Assembly (NCBI GenBank): GCA_963779735.1
Contig: CAVZZJ010000004.1
Location: 930,001-994,000, forward strand
DNA: 64,000 bases
From: Bog-473 sp963779735
Lineage (GTDB): Bacteria; Actinomycetota; Acidimicrobiia; Acidimicrobiales; RAAP-2
Reading direction: 5' to 3'
A model generated the notes under the pieces. That model was not told where the DNA came from. It made no database searches and was given only the letters and a program-made list of their open reading frames with translations. This document shows positions 53,677-60,930 of the stretch, piece after piece. The position numbers and the translations under genes were made by a program. Numbering within the stretch: position 1 is the first letter of the stretch; every line of letters starts with the position of its first letter.

Positions 53677-54409
53677 CAGCCGTCTCAGAGTTCCGTAGCC
53701 TTTCTCCGTGACCTCAGATCGGATTGACAATCTTGTCGCTGGTCCCCGGACTCGACTCGTGCTGATCTGCGGGCTCCCAGCCACGGGAAAGTCGACACTC
53801 GCTCGTCAGCTCGCACCCAAGATCCCTGCCATCCGGTTGGATAAGGACGGGTGGGTCACTCAACTAGGCGAAGATGTGTGGGACGACGAGTTTCGAGTCC
53901 GTATCGAACGTCAGTTGTGGGCTCTCACCCAGGAGCTCCTTGCCCAAGGTCAGAGCGTGATTCTGGAGTGGGGCCACTGGGCTCGAGTTGAACGAGGCGA
54001 GAAACGACTCAGGGCACGAGCATTGGGGGTGGGAGTCGAACTGCATTACCTCGATGCGCCTTTGGATGTGTTGATCGAGCGATCTGATCGTCGCACTACG
54101 TCGGGCGAGTGGACGGCCTCGCCAATAACACGGGCTCACTTTGAAGAGTGGGCAACGATCTTTCAGGCTCCCGACGAGGAGGAGTTCATTGCCCAGGGAT
54201 TAGGGGTGCCCAACTCCAGCCGTACGTAGGCGGCGTTATAGGGGTAATCCGTGTGGCAAACGATCGGTCCGCCGCTTATCCGTGAGACATGATGGCGCCA
54301 TGGCCCGGCCGATGCGACGAACCGATGTCGAGGAGCTGGCGGTGTCAATCAGGGCCCTCCTCGCCGACCCCGATGCGGACATAAATGAGCCCCTGCGGCG
54401 TCGCTGGGA
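53677..54409. repeat. Large direct repeat, copy 2 (kinase block)
   Basis: Matches 33050-33830 in the same orientation, missing 48 bp around 54186. Its left edge abuts a 60-bp intergenic sequence that also occurs near 49804. Confidence 0.92.
53708..54229 (+). CDS. P-loop kinase, AAA_33 type, copy 2
   Basis: 173 residues, identical to copy 1 (33081) through residue 159, then diverging at the end (F-I-A-Q-G-L-G-V-P-N-S-S-R-T) because 48 bp containing the original stop are deleted. Walker A G-L-P-A-T-G-K-S and the lid are intact, so the enzyme could still work. Confidence 0.82.
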   Translation: MTSDRIDNLVAGPRTRLVLICGLPATGKSTLARQLAPKIPAIRLDKDGWVTQLGEDVWDDEFRVRIERQLWALTQELLAQGQSVILEWGHWARVERGEKRLRARALGVGVELHYLDAPLDVLIERSDRRTTSGEWTASPITRAHFEEWATIFQAPDEEEFIAQGLGVPNSSRT

Positions 54410-54488
54410 GGGTGCGTTGGTGGCCCTGGAGGCGGTCCTCGGGGAGAGGACCTCGCTTGTGGATAACTTGGAGATGGATCTCTTGTAA
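54300..54488 (+). CDS. Small hypothetical protein, intact copy
   Basis: 62 residues: M-A-R-P-M-R-R-T-D-V-E-E-L-A-V-S-I-R-A-L-L then a helix A-L-V-A-L-E-A-V-L-G-E and an L-E-M-D-L-L end. Coiled or helical, no motif. Paired with the kinase in both copies of the duplication, so the two genes may function together. Confidence 0.5.
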   Translation: MARPMRRTDVEELAVSIRALLADPDADINEPLRRRWEGALVALEAVLGERTSLVDNLEMDLL

Positions 54489-54586
54489 ACGCAGGACCGA
54501 GCGATTGCGAGGATCCTTCTTTTCGGACCAACTAGAGCCCCACATTTTCGCATTTGACCAGGGATAATGGGTCGGATAGACTACTT

Positions 54587-55579
54587 ATGAGAATGAACCT
54601 TCTAGAAAGCAGTCGGATGCCTGATTCCCGCCTCCAAGCGCTCCCCGATGACCTGATTCCCACCCCGGTCGGCGACCTCACCAGGCACCCAGTGGCGGTC
54701 TACTTGGCACGCCTGGCGCCAGGCTCCCGTCGGTCCCAGAGAGCGGCCCTCGAGACGATGGCGGGGATCCTCACCACGGGCCGGCTCGGCATCGACGAGC
54801 TTCCCTGGCACCGTCTCGGCTACCAGCACACCCAGGCGCTCCGGGCGGCCCTCGCCGAGCGGTTCAGCCCCGCCACCGCCAACCGGCACCTTGCCGCCCT
54901 CCGTGGGGTCCTGCGAGAGGCGTGGCGGCTCGGGCTGATGTCGGCCGAGGATCTCCAGCGCTCCATCGACCTGCCCGCCGTACGGGGTGAGCGCCTACCA
55001 CGGGGTCGGGCCCTCTCTCGTGGCGAGCTGCGGGCCCTGTTCGAGTCCTGCCGCAAGGGCCGGCCGGCCGACCGGCGTGACGCCGCCCTCATGGGCGTCC
55101 TCTACGGCGCCGGTCTCCGCCGGGCCGAGGTCGTGGCACTGCAGCTCTCCGATTACGACCCCGAGACCGGAGCGCTTGTCGTTCGGGGCAAGGGTAATAA
55201 GGAGCGCACCGCCTACATCGATGACGGTGCCGCCGAGGCCATGAGCACGTGGATTTCGGCACGAGGCGAGGACCCTGGCTCGTTGTTCTGCCCCATTACT
55301 CAGCGGGGAGAGGTAATCATCCGCCCGATTACGGACCAAGCGGTTTACTCCATCCTCCAGACTCGGGCGATCAAGGCGAAGGTACGACCGTTCTCTCCCC
55401 ATGATTTACGCCGGTCGTGCGTGTCGGACCTCCTCGATGCCGGGGTCGACATCTCTGTGGTGCAACAGTTCGTCGGCCATGCCAACGTCACCACGACCGC
55501 TCGTTATGGTCGCCGAGGAGAGCACGCCAAGAAGAGGGCGGCCAAGTCTCTGCACGTACCCTTCGTGGTCGACCAGTAA
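54587..55579 (+). CDS. XerC/D-like tyrosine recombinase
   Basis: 330 residues from ATG 54587 (TTG 54554 and ATG 54617 possible). SAM-like N-terminal domain (F-S-P-A-T-A-N-R-H-L-A-A-L), then catalytic residues in G-L-R-R-A-E-V, K-G-N-K-E-R, H-D-L-R-R-S and G-H-A-N-V-T-T-T-A-R-Y. Size and order fit Xer-type or integron-like recombinases, but no integron-specific insertion is seen. Its 3' end is repeated, degenerate, at 62195. Confidence 0.9.
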   Translation: MRMNLLESSRMPDSRLQALPDDLIPTPVGDLTRHPVAVYLARLAPGSRRSQRAALETMAGILTTGRLGIDELPWHRLGYQHTQALRAALAERFSPATANRHLAALRGVLREAWRLGLMSAEDLQRSIDLPAVRGERLPRGRALSRGELRALFESCRKGRPADRRDAALMGVLYGAGLRRAEVVALQLSDYDPETGALVVRGKGNKERTAYIDDGAAEAMSTWISARGEDPGSLFCPITQRGEVIIRPITDQAVYSILQTRAIKAKVRPFSPHDLRRSCVSDLLDAGVDISVVQQFVGHANVTTTARYGRRGEHAKKRAAKSLHVPFVVDQ

Positions 55580-55604
55580 CGAAGAGGGCGCAAACAAGCC
55601 GTGC

Positions 55605-55720
55605 CATGGGTGGTCACTTGGTCGTGACCATGAAAGACCCCTCCCATCCTCACGGTTGCTGGTGGCGATGGGACTCCGGCAGGTGCCGAGCAGGGAACGA
55701 CGATGACGTAATGGGATAAC
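55605..55720. repeat. Dispersed intergenic repeat, copy C
   Basis: Inverted repeat TGGTCAC-TTGGTC-GTGACCA at 55611-55630, the core GATGGGACTCCGGCAGGTGC at 55667-55686 and then GTAATGGGATAACCCC. It follows the recombinase gene directly. Confidence 0.75.
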
Positions 55721-55789
55721 CCCGTTCACAGTGTCTAGTCGGTCGTTTGCAGCACGGGGAAGGCGGGTGTTCCCCCTCGAGGGAGCTAG

Positions 55790-55866
55790 CCTCGAGGTGA
55801 GGCCAGCGGATTGGGTGACGGACCAAAGATCGAGATGATCACCAAACCGCCTCCGCCAGTCGAAAA
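55790..55866 (-). pseudogene. Degenerate copy of the 35-residue membrane peptide gene
   Basis: GGCCAGCGGATTGGGTGACG and the following bases match 61959-62000, where a 35-codon gene is intact. Here an extra A shifts the frame and the start region is unrecognisable. Confidence 0.5.
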
Positions 55867-55892
55867 CGGTCGTATTTAACCCGCCGTGGGCC

Positions 55893-56237
55893 TCAGGTGT
55901 CGATGGCCGCTCGGAGCTCGGCCAGACGATCACGGTTAAGCGAGTACCACACCCACTTGCCTCGCCGGTCGCCCTGCACGAGACCAGCCTCGCTAAGGAT
56001 CTTCAGGTGGTGTGAGACGGTGGGCTGGCTCTTCGCCAAAGGCTCAACGAAGTCGCACACACAGACCTCTCCCTCTGGTGAGGCGGCGAGGATGCTCAGT
56101 ACCCGCAGCCGGACCGGGTCCGCCAGTGCACTGAACCCGTTGGCCAGCTCGGCGGCGTCGGCGGTGTCAAGGGGTGCAGCGAGAACGGATGCGCAGCACT
56201 CGCTCGATCGGACCTTTGTAGCTGCCGGCTTGCTCAC
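55893..56237 (-). CDS. arsR: ArsR-family arsenite-responsive repressor
   Basis: 114 residues, GTG start with GAGGTG upstream. Winged helix (L-A-D-P-V-R-L-R-V-L-S-I-L, S-Q-P-T-V-S-H-H-L-K-I-L-S-E-A-G-L-V). Cysteines at 14/15 (E-C-C-A) match the N-terminal pair of the Corynebacterium ArsR type, and Cys59/Cys61 (V-C-V-C-D-F) the E. coli type, so either As(III) site is possible. Divergent from cadI and the rest of the cluster. Confidence 0.92.
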   Translation of the reverse strand: MSKPAATKVRSSECCASVLAAPLDTADAAELANGFSALADPVRLRVLSILAASPEGEVCVCDFVEPLAKSQPTVSHHLKILSEAGLVQGDRRGKWVWYSLNRDRLAELRAAIDT

Positions 56238-56262
56238 GGGTCACCTCTTCTAAACGATATTG

Positions 56263-56276
56263 ACATCCGTCGATGT
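56263..56276. promoter_or_regulatory. ArsR operator candidate
   Basis: ACATC-CGTC-GATGT, perfect 5-bp arms, lies in the 90-bp gap between the divergent arsR and cadI starts, within a longer imperfect dyad (ATATTGACAT and GATGTATCGG). A further CATCGA/TCGATG pair lies beside it. Confidence 0.5.
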
Positions 56277-56327
56277 ATCGGCAATACTCGATCCATCGAC
56301 TGCGATCAATACTATAGGGAGGTCACA

Positions 56328-56813
56328 ATGTCGAGGGTCCAACTCGCACTGAACGTCAGCAACATCGACGAAGCCGTCGAGTTCTACTCAAAGCTCTTCG
56401 AGACCGAGCCGGCCAAACGCCAGCCGGGCTACGCCAACTTCGCCCTAGCGGACCCGCCGCTCAAACTCGTCTTGATGGAGGACGTCACCGCACGGGGCCA
56501 CGGCGTGGCCGGCGCACTTAACCACCTCGGGGTCGAGGTCGAAACGGCCGACGAGGTGACGATAGCGACGGGACGCCTGATCGACACGGGCCTCGAGACC
56601 GAGGTCGAGGAGCAGACGACGTGTTGCTACGCCGTCCAGGACAAGGTTTGGGTCAGCGACCCCGACGGCGCCCCCTGGGAGATCTACACCGTGATAGCCG
56701 ATGCTCCGGCAGAGACAGGCATTGCCGGCGACGGGTCCTGCTGCGTCCCCGAGGCAGTCGGGAGCGTCCCAATGGCGGTGGGTTCGTCGCAGGTCGGCTC
56801 GCCCTGCTGCTAA
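56328..56813 (+). CDS. cadI: CadI/ArsI-family VOC metalloprotein
   Basis: 161 residues, ATG with GGGAGG upstream. Start M-S-R-V-Q-L-A-L-N-V, then L-N-H-L-G-V-E-V-E and T-T-C-C-Y-A-V-Q-D-K-V-W-V-S-D-P-D-G; the C-C pair and the W-E-I-Y-T-V end match CadI of mycobacteria and the ArsI C-As lyase. A Cys-rich tail (S-C-C-V ... S-P-C-C) may bind metal. It may be a metal-binding protein or cleave organoarsenicals. First gene of the rightward ars operon. Confidence 0.88.
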   Translation: MSRVQLALNVSNIDEAVEFYSKLFETEPAKRQPGYANFALADPPLKLVLMEDVTARGHGVAGALNHLGVEVETADEVTIATGRLIDTGLETEVEEQTTCCYAVQDKVWVSDPDGAPWEIYTVIADAPAETGIAGDGSCCVPEAVGSVPMAVGSSQVGSPCC

Positions 56814-56841
56814 GCAGCGACGGCGATCGGGGGACAGGCCG

Positions 56842-57576
56842 GTGAGGGACACAGTCTTGTGGCGGCGCCTACTCGCCGAGTTCTTGGGCAGCGCCTTCCT
56901 GGCGGCCATCGTCATCGGCTCGGGCATCGCTGCCCAGAACCTGTCACCGGGCAACATCGGTCTCGAACTTCTCGAGAATGCAGCGGCCACCGCTACCGGC
57001 CTGTTCGCCATCATCTTGATGTTCGGCCCGATCTCGGGCGGACACTTCAATCCGGTCGTCTCCTTTGTCGATGCCGGATTCGGGGGTTTGAAGTGGAAGG
57101 ACGCCGCTGCGTACCTGCCCTTCCAGGTCGTCGGGTGCGTCTGCGGGGCGATCCTGGCCAACGTGATGTTCTCCGAGGCCGCCATCTCCATCTCGACCAA
57201 GCACCGAGCGAGTGGACCGCACTGGCTCTCCGAGGTCGTCGCCACCGTGGGACTGATCCTCGTGATCTTCGCCCTCGCACGCTCGGGGCGGTCTCATCTC
57301 GCCCCGGCGGCGGTCGGGGCCTACATCGGCGCCGCCTACTTCTTCACCAGCTCGACCAGTTTCGCCAATCCGGCCATCACAGTCGGGCGCATGTTCTCCA
57401 ACAGCTTCGCCGGTATCGCCCCCTCGTCGGTCCCGAACTTCATCACCGCCCAGATCGTCGGAGGCGTGCTGGCCTTCGGGTTGATCAAGGGCCTGTATCC
57501 CGGCATGACCCGGGCAGAGGCGGCCGACGTCATAGAGCCTCACCTGCGCAGCGAGAACGACCTTGAGACCCACTGA
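56842..57576 (+). CDS. Aquaporin-type channel, probable arsenite exit
   Basis: 244 residues from a GTG, about six membrane segments. The two half-helix motifs are G-H-F-N-P-V-V-S and F-A-N-P-A-I-T-V. The residue after the second NPA is Ile, not the usual selectivity-filter Arg, which suggests a wider pore. MIP channels in ars operons (AqpS of Sinorhizobium) let As(III) made by ArsC leave the cell. Spacing to cadI is 28 bp. Confidence 0.88.
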   Translation: MRDTVLWRRLLAEFLGSAFLAAIVIGSGIAAQNLSPGNIGLELLENAAATATGLFAIILMFGPISGGHFNPVVSFVDAGFGGLKWKDAAAYLPFQVVGCVCGAILANVMFSEAAISISTKHRASGPHWLSEVVATVGLILVIFALARSGRSHLAPAAVGAYIGAAYFFTSSTSFANPAITVGRMFSNSFAGIAPSSVPNFITAQIVGGVLAFGLIKGLYPGMTRAEAADVIEPHLRSENDLETH

Positions 57577-57627
57577 TCAGGCTCGCACCAATCCCGATTC
57601 GCAATATTTACCCCGAAGGGACCATCC

Positions 57628-59046
57628 ATGCACCTCGTAGCGATCGGCGGCAGCGACGCCGGGATCAGCGCCGCCCTCCGGGCCAAAGAGCTCGACCCGA
57701 CGGCCGAGGTCACCGTCGTCGTCGCCGACGCCTATCCGAACTTCTCGATCTGCGGCATCCCGTACTACGTCTCGGGCGAGGTCACCCACTGGCGCAACCT
57801 GGCGCACCGCACCCTCGATGACCTCAAGGCCACGGGGATGCAGGTCCGGCTCAACACCCTGGCCACCAAGATCGACGTGCAGGGACGCACACTCCACGTC
57901 GTCGATGAGTCAGGGGGCGTGGACAAGATCGCCTACGACCAACTCGTCGTGGGCACCGGGGCGGTCTCGGTCCGCCCGCCCATCAAGGGCCTCGAAGGAG
58001 ACGACGCACTTGGTCCGGCCGACGGCGTACATCTCTTGCATTCGATGGGCGACACCTTCGAGCTGATGCGCACGATCGAAGATCTCCAACCAGCGAGTGC
58101 GGTGATCGTCGGCGCCGGATACATCGGCCTCGAGATGGCCGAAGGCCTCACTTTACGGGGCCTACGGGTCACCCAGTTCGAGCAGCTCCCCGAGGTACTC
58201 CCGACTGTAGACCCGAGCCTGGGTGCCAGGGTCAAATCTGAGCTCACCTCCCACGACATCGTGGTGAGGGCTTCCACCACTGTCAGGCGGATCGCCAAGG
58301 CACCTGCCGGGTCCCACGGACGCCTCCAAGTCGATGCGACCGACGTCTCGGGTGGGCGGATGAGCACTTACGCCGACATGGTCCTGGTCGTGGTGGGCGT
58401 GCGCCCCGACACCGCCCTAGCCGAGTTGGCGGGCGTCGAGTTGGGCATTGGCCGTGCCATCGCCGTGGACCCCACGATGCGGACCAACCTCGATTGCGTT
58501 TTCGCAGCGGGAGACTGCGTAGTGACCCATCACCGTCTGATGGGCCTGACCTACCTGCCCCTTGGGACCACGGCCCACAAACAGGGCCGGGTGGCCGGCG
58601 AGAATGCCCTCGGGGGCGATCGCAGGTTCGCCGGCAGCCTCGGGACACAGGTGGTCAAGGTCTTCGACATGGTGGCGTCCCGGACAGGTCTGCGAGACCA
58701 CGAGGCGCTAGCGGCAGGCTTCGACCCAGTGACCGTCGAGTCCGAGGCCGACGACCACAAGGCGTACTACCCCGGCAGCCACCGGATCATCATGCGCTAC
58801 ACCGGCGACCGCAGGACCGGTCGCCTGCTCGGCCTCCAGCTCTTCGGTCACCGCCACGCCGAAGTGGCCAAACGCATCGACATTGCCGCCACGGCCATCT
58901 TCAACGAGATGAGCGTGGACGAGCTCAGTGACCTCGATCTCTCGTACACGCCGCCTCTCGGTAGTCCCTGGGACGCCGTCCAAGCCGGGGCGCAGGCGTG
59001 GGTCAGAGCCGCCGAGTCGCAGCGCCGAAACGTCGGGGGTGGATGA
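57628..59046 (+). CDS. FAD-dependent CoA-disulfide-reductase-like oxidoreductase
   Basis: 472 residues, ATG with AAGGGA upstream. FAD motif G-G-S-D-A-G-I-S-A, the active-site segment F-S-I-C-G-I-P-Y-Y (single redox Cys as in CoA disulfide reductase), NAD motif V-I-V-G-A-G-Y-I-G-L-E-M-A, and A-A-G-D-C near the FAD end. Related enzymes occur in actinobacterial ars operons; a role in thiol recycling for arsenate reduction is inferred. Confidence 0.9.
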   Translation: MHLVAIGGSDAGISAALRAKELDPTAEVTVVVADAYPNFSICGIPYYVSGEVTHWRNLAHRTLDDLKATGMQVRLNTLATKIDVQGRTLHVVDESGGVDKIAYDQLVVGTGAVSVRPPIKGLEGDDALGPADGVHLLHSMGDTFELMRTIEDLQPASAVIVGAGYIGLEMAEGLTLRGLRVTQFEQLPEVLPTVDPSLGARVKSELTSHDIVVRASTTVRRIAKAPAGSHGRLQVDATDVSGGRMSTYADMVLVVVGVRPDTALAELAGVELGIGRAIAVDPTMRTNLDCVFAAGDCVVTHHRLMGLTYLPLGTTAHKQGRVAGENALGGDRRFAGSLGTQVVKVFDMVASRTGLRDHEALAAGFDPVTVESEADDHKAYYPGSHRIIMRYTGDRRTGRLLGLQLFGHRHAEVAKRIDIAATAIFNEMSVDELSDLDLSYTPPLGSPWDAVQAGAQAWVRAAESQRRNVGGG

Positions 59047-59094
59047 AAAGGCGTCGGGTCATGTCGAGTCGATGCCAACGAAAGGGGATGGAAG

Positions 59095-59742
59095 ATGAGT
59101 GATACAAGCTTGATGACTCCGGGTCAAAGGACGGCACTTGAGCATGTCGCCCAGGATCTCCAGGCCAAGTTCAAAGGGGTGTTCGGCCAAGAGACGATCA
59201 TGGCCCTTTTGGAGGACAGCTTCGACGAGCTGGCGGCCACGGCCAGGATCAAGGAGTACCTGGTCGTGGGCGCCAAGAGATTCGCCACACAGCGTCTGAA
59301 GGCTCTGGTCCAGGCCGCCGACCAGACTCGTACAAGGGTCCCTGCCGTGCTCTTCCTGTGCGTCCACAACGCCGGACGGTCCCAGATGGCACTGGGTTGG
59401 TTCACCCATCTGGCCAAGGACCGGGCCATCGCCTGGTCAGGGGGCTCCGAGCCGGGGAGCGAGATCAACCCGAGCGCCGTGTCGGCGATGGCCGAGCTCG
59501 GCATCGATATCTCCGAGGAGTTCCCCAAGCCCATGGCCGACGAGTTCATCGGAGCAGCCGACGTGGTCGTGACGATGGGGTGCGGTGATGCGTGTCCGCT
59601 CTTGCCCGGCAAGCGATACGAGGATTGGGAGCTCGAGGACCCTTCCGAAATGTCGCTAGAGCAAATTCGACCGATCCGAGACGAGATAGGGCGCCGAGTA
59701 GAGGCGCTTCTCGCCGAGCTCCTCCCACCTCCTACGCTGTGA
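59095..59742 (+). CDS. arsC: Arsenate reductase, mycothiol type
   Basis: 215 residues, ATG after GGGGATGGAAG. An N-terminal three-helix segment of about 75 residues precedes a low-molecular-weight-phosphatase fold with C-V-H-N-A-G-R-S (Cx5R). The D-P-S-E-M-S-L-E-Q-I-R segment is typical. In actinobacteria such enzymes use mycothiol and mycoredoxin to reduce As(V) to As(III). Last gene of the operon. Confidence 0.92.
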   Translation: MSDTSLMTPGQRTALEHVAQDLQAKFKGVFGQETIMALLEDSFDELAATARIKEYLVVGAKRFATQRLKALVQAADQTRTRVPAVLFLCVHNAGRSQMALGWFTHLAKDRAIAWSGGSEPGSEINPSAVSAMAELGIDISEEFPKPMADEFIGAADVVVTMGCGDACPLLPGKRYEDWELEDPSEMSLEQIRPIRDEIGRRVEALLAELLPPPTL

Positions 59743-59859
59743 TGGTCGCCGGAGGGTGAGCCCAAGATAGATAAGGGCCATCACCGCATTCGACTGGCTG
59801 CACGAGCATGCATTGATGGGATGGGGTCGCCAGGGGTTTCCGCTCTAGGGCGATCGACA

Positions 59860-60022
59860 TCATGCATGGTCAACTTCATGGTGACCATCTGTAACAGCCT
59901 TGCCGACAGATGTGGTCATGCTGTTTGGCTATGTGCACCCCCCATCTTCATGCCCTTGATTACAGATGGGACTCCGGCAGGTGCCGTCTACGGGTAATTC
60001 TCCGGGTGATCGGATAATCCAG
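59860..60022. repeat. Dispersed intergenic repeat, copy D
   Basis: Starts CATGCATGGTCAACTTCATG and GTGACCATCTGT, then the core GATGGGACTCCGGCAGGTGC at 59965-59984 and GTGATCGGATAATCCA. It lies between arsC and the next lipoprotein gene. The rest of the 530-bp gap shows no gene. Confidence 0.75.
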
Positions 60023-60275
60023 AGTTAGGAGAAGATTCCAGTGGGCTGCTCGGTCCCCTTCGAGCGGGCCTTTTTGTTTCGCCCAACCGAGCTTATCAAC
60101 ACACCGACACAACGGTCTGCCATCCGCTGTCCGCTGAGTCCGCTGGAGAGTGGGTGCGCCCGCTGCCTCCTTCGTGCGGAAGGGTCACGCACAATACCGA
60201 TGCTCGGTTCGGGGCTACCCACGTCCAGCGGGTGAGCCCAATAGCAGGCCATCGCGCGAGACAATCAGAACTGCC

Positions 60276-60773
60276 ATGAGTGAGCCCGCCACAATCCTAG
60301 GTGCAAGGCGACGGTTGGTGCTCGCCATCCTTGTTGGGTCATGCACGTTGCTCACTGGCTGTGCAACGTCGAGCAATGGTGTCAAGAGTTATGCCGTGGT
60401 CTCAACCGATATTCCAGGACCTGGTCATGTGCTCGCCGATGGAGCGGGCTACACCCTTTACATGTATACGCCCGACCTACGGGGGCCATCGAAGTGCTAC
60501 AGCGTGTGCGCTAATGACTGGCCACCGCTCCTGTTGCCAAGCGGCGTACGACACCCCGTCGCCGGTCGAGGTATCGATGACGCCCTACTCGGCACGACAA
60601 GGAGGAAAAATGGTTCGTTGCAAATGACGTACAACGGCTGGCCCCTCTACCTCTACATCGGCGACACGCAGGGTCAGGCAAACGGCCAGGCTGAGGACAT
60701 GGGCACCTGGTACTTACTGTCAACGAGTGGCGACATCGACAGGCACCCGGTTACGGGGTCCTCAAAGAACTGA
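60276..60773 (+). CDS. Lipoprotein of the secreted-repeat (COG4315) type
   Basis: 165 residues from ATG 60276. Lipobox L-L-T-G-C, then G-Y-T-L-Y-M-Y-T-P-D and C-Y-S-V-C-A-N-D-W-P-P-L, followed by a second unit with M-T-Y-N-G-W-P-L-Y-L-Y. This duplicated pattern is the lipoprotein repeat of COG4315. Function unknown. Not obviously part of the ars operon. Confidence 0.85.
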   Translation: MSEPATILGARRRLVLAILVGSCTLLTGCATSSNGVKSYAVVSTDIPGPGHVLADGAGYTLYMYTPDLRGPSKCYSVCANDWPPLLLPSGVRHPVAGRGIDDALLGTTRRKNGSLQMTYNGWPLYLYIGDTQGQANGQAEDMGTWYLLSTSGDIDRHPVTGSSKN

Positions 60774-60866
60774 CTGGACCGATTAGCCACAGGACAGGCG
60801 CTGCGCCGACACCCATCCCGATTGGGCGTACGGGCTGCGTGTTTCCGACCGATAGGAGCACGCCGG

Positions 60867-60917
60867 TCTCATTTTAAGTGAGATTCAATCCTACTTGTAA
60901 TGAGACTCAGTCTCATT
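60867..60917. promoter_or_regulatory. Two metalloregulator-type inverted repeats
   Basis: TCTCA-TTTTAAG-TGAGA at 60867-60883 and the perfect AATGAGAC-TCA-GTCTCATT at 60899-60917 share the half-site (A)TGAGA and lie 14-64 bp upstream of the metal-binding-protein gene. A Zur/Fur or DtxR/MntR-type repressor is plausible. Confidence 0.6.
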
Positions 60918-60930
60918 CTACGTTCTGGAG

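Noticed and set aside
54139..54163. Antisense frames inside both kinase copies
   Set aside because: Identical in the two copies only because the DNA is duplicated; they are shadows of the kinase.
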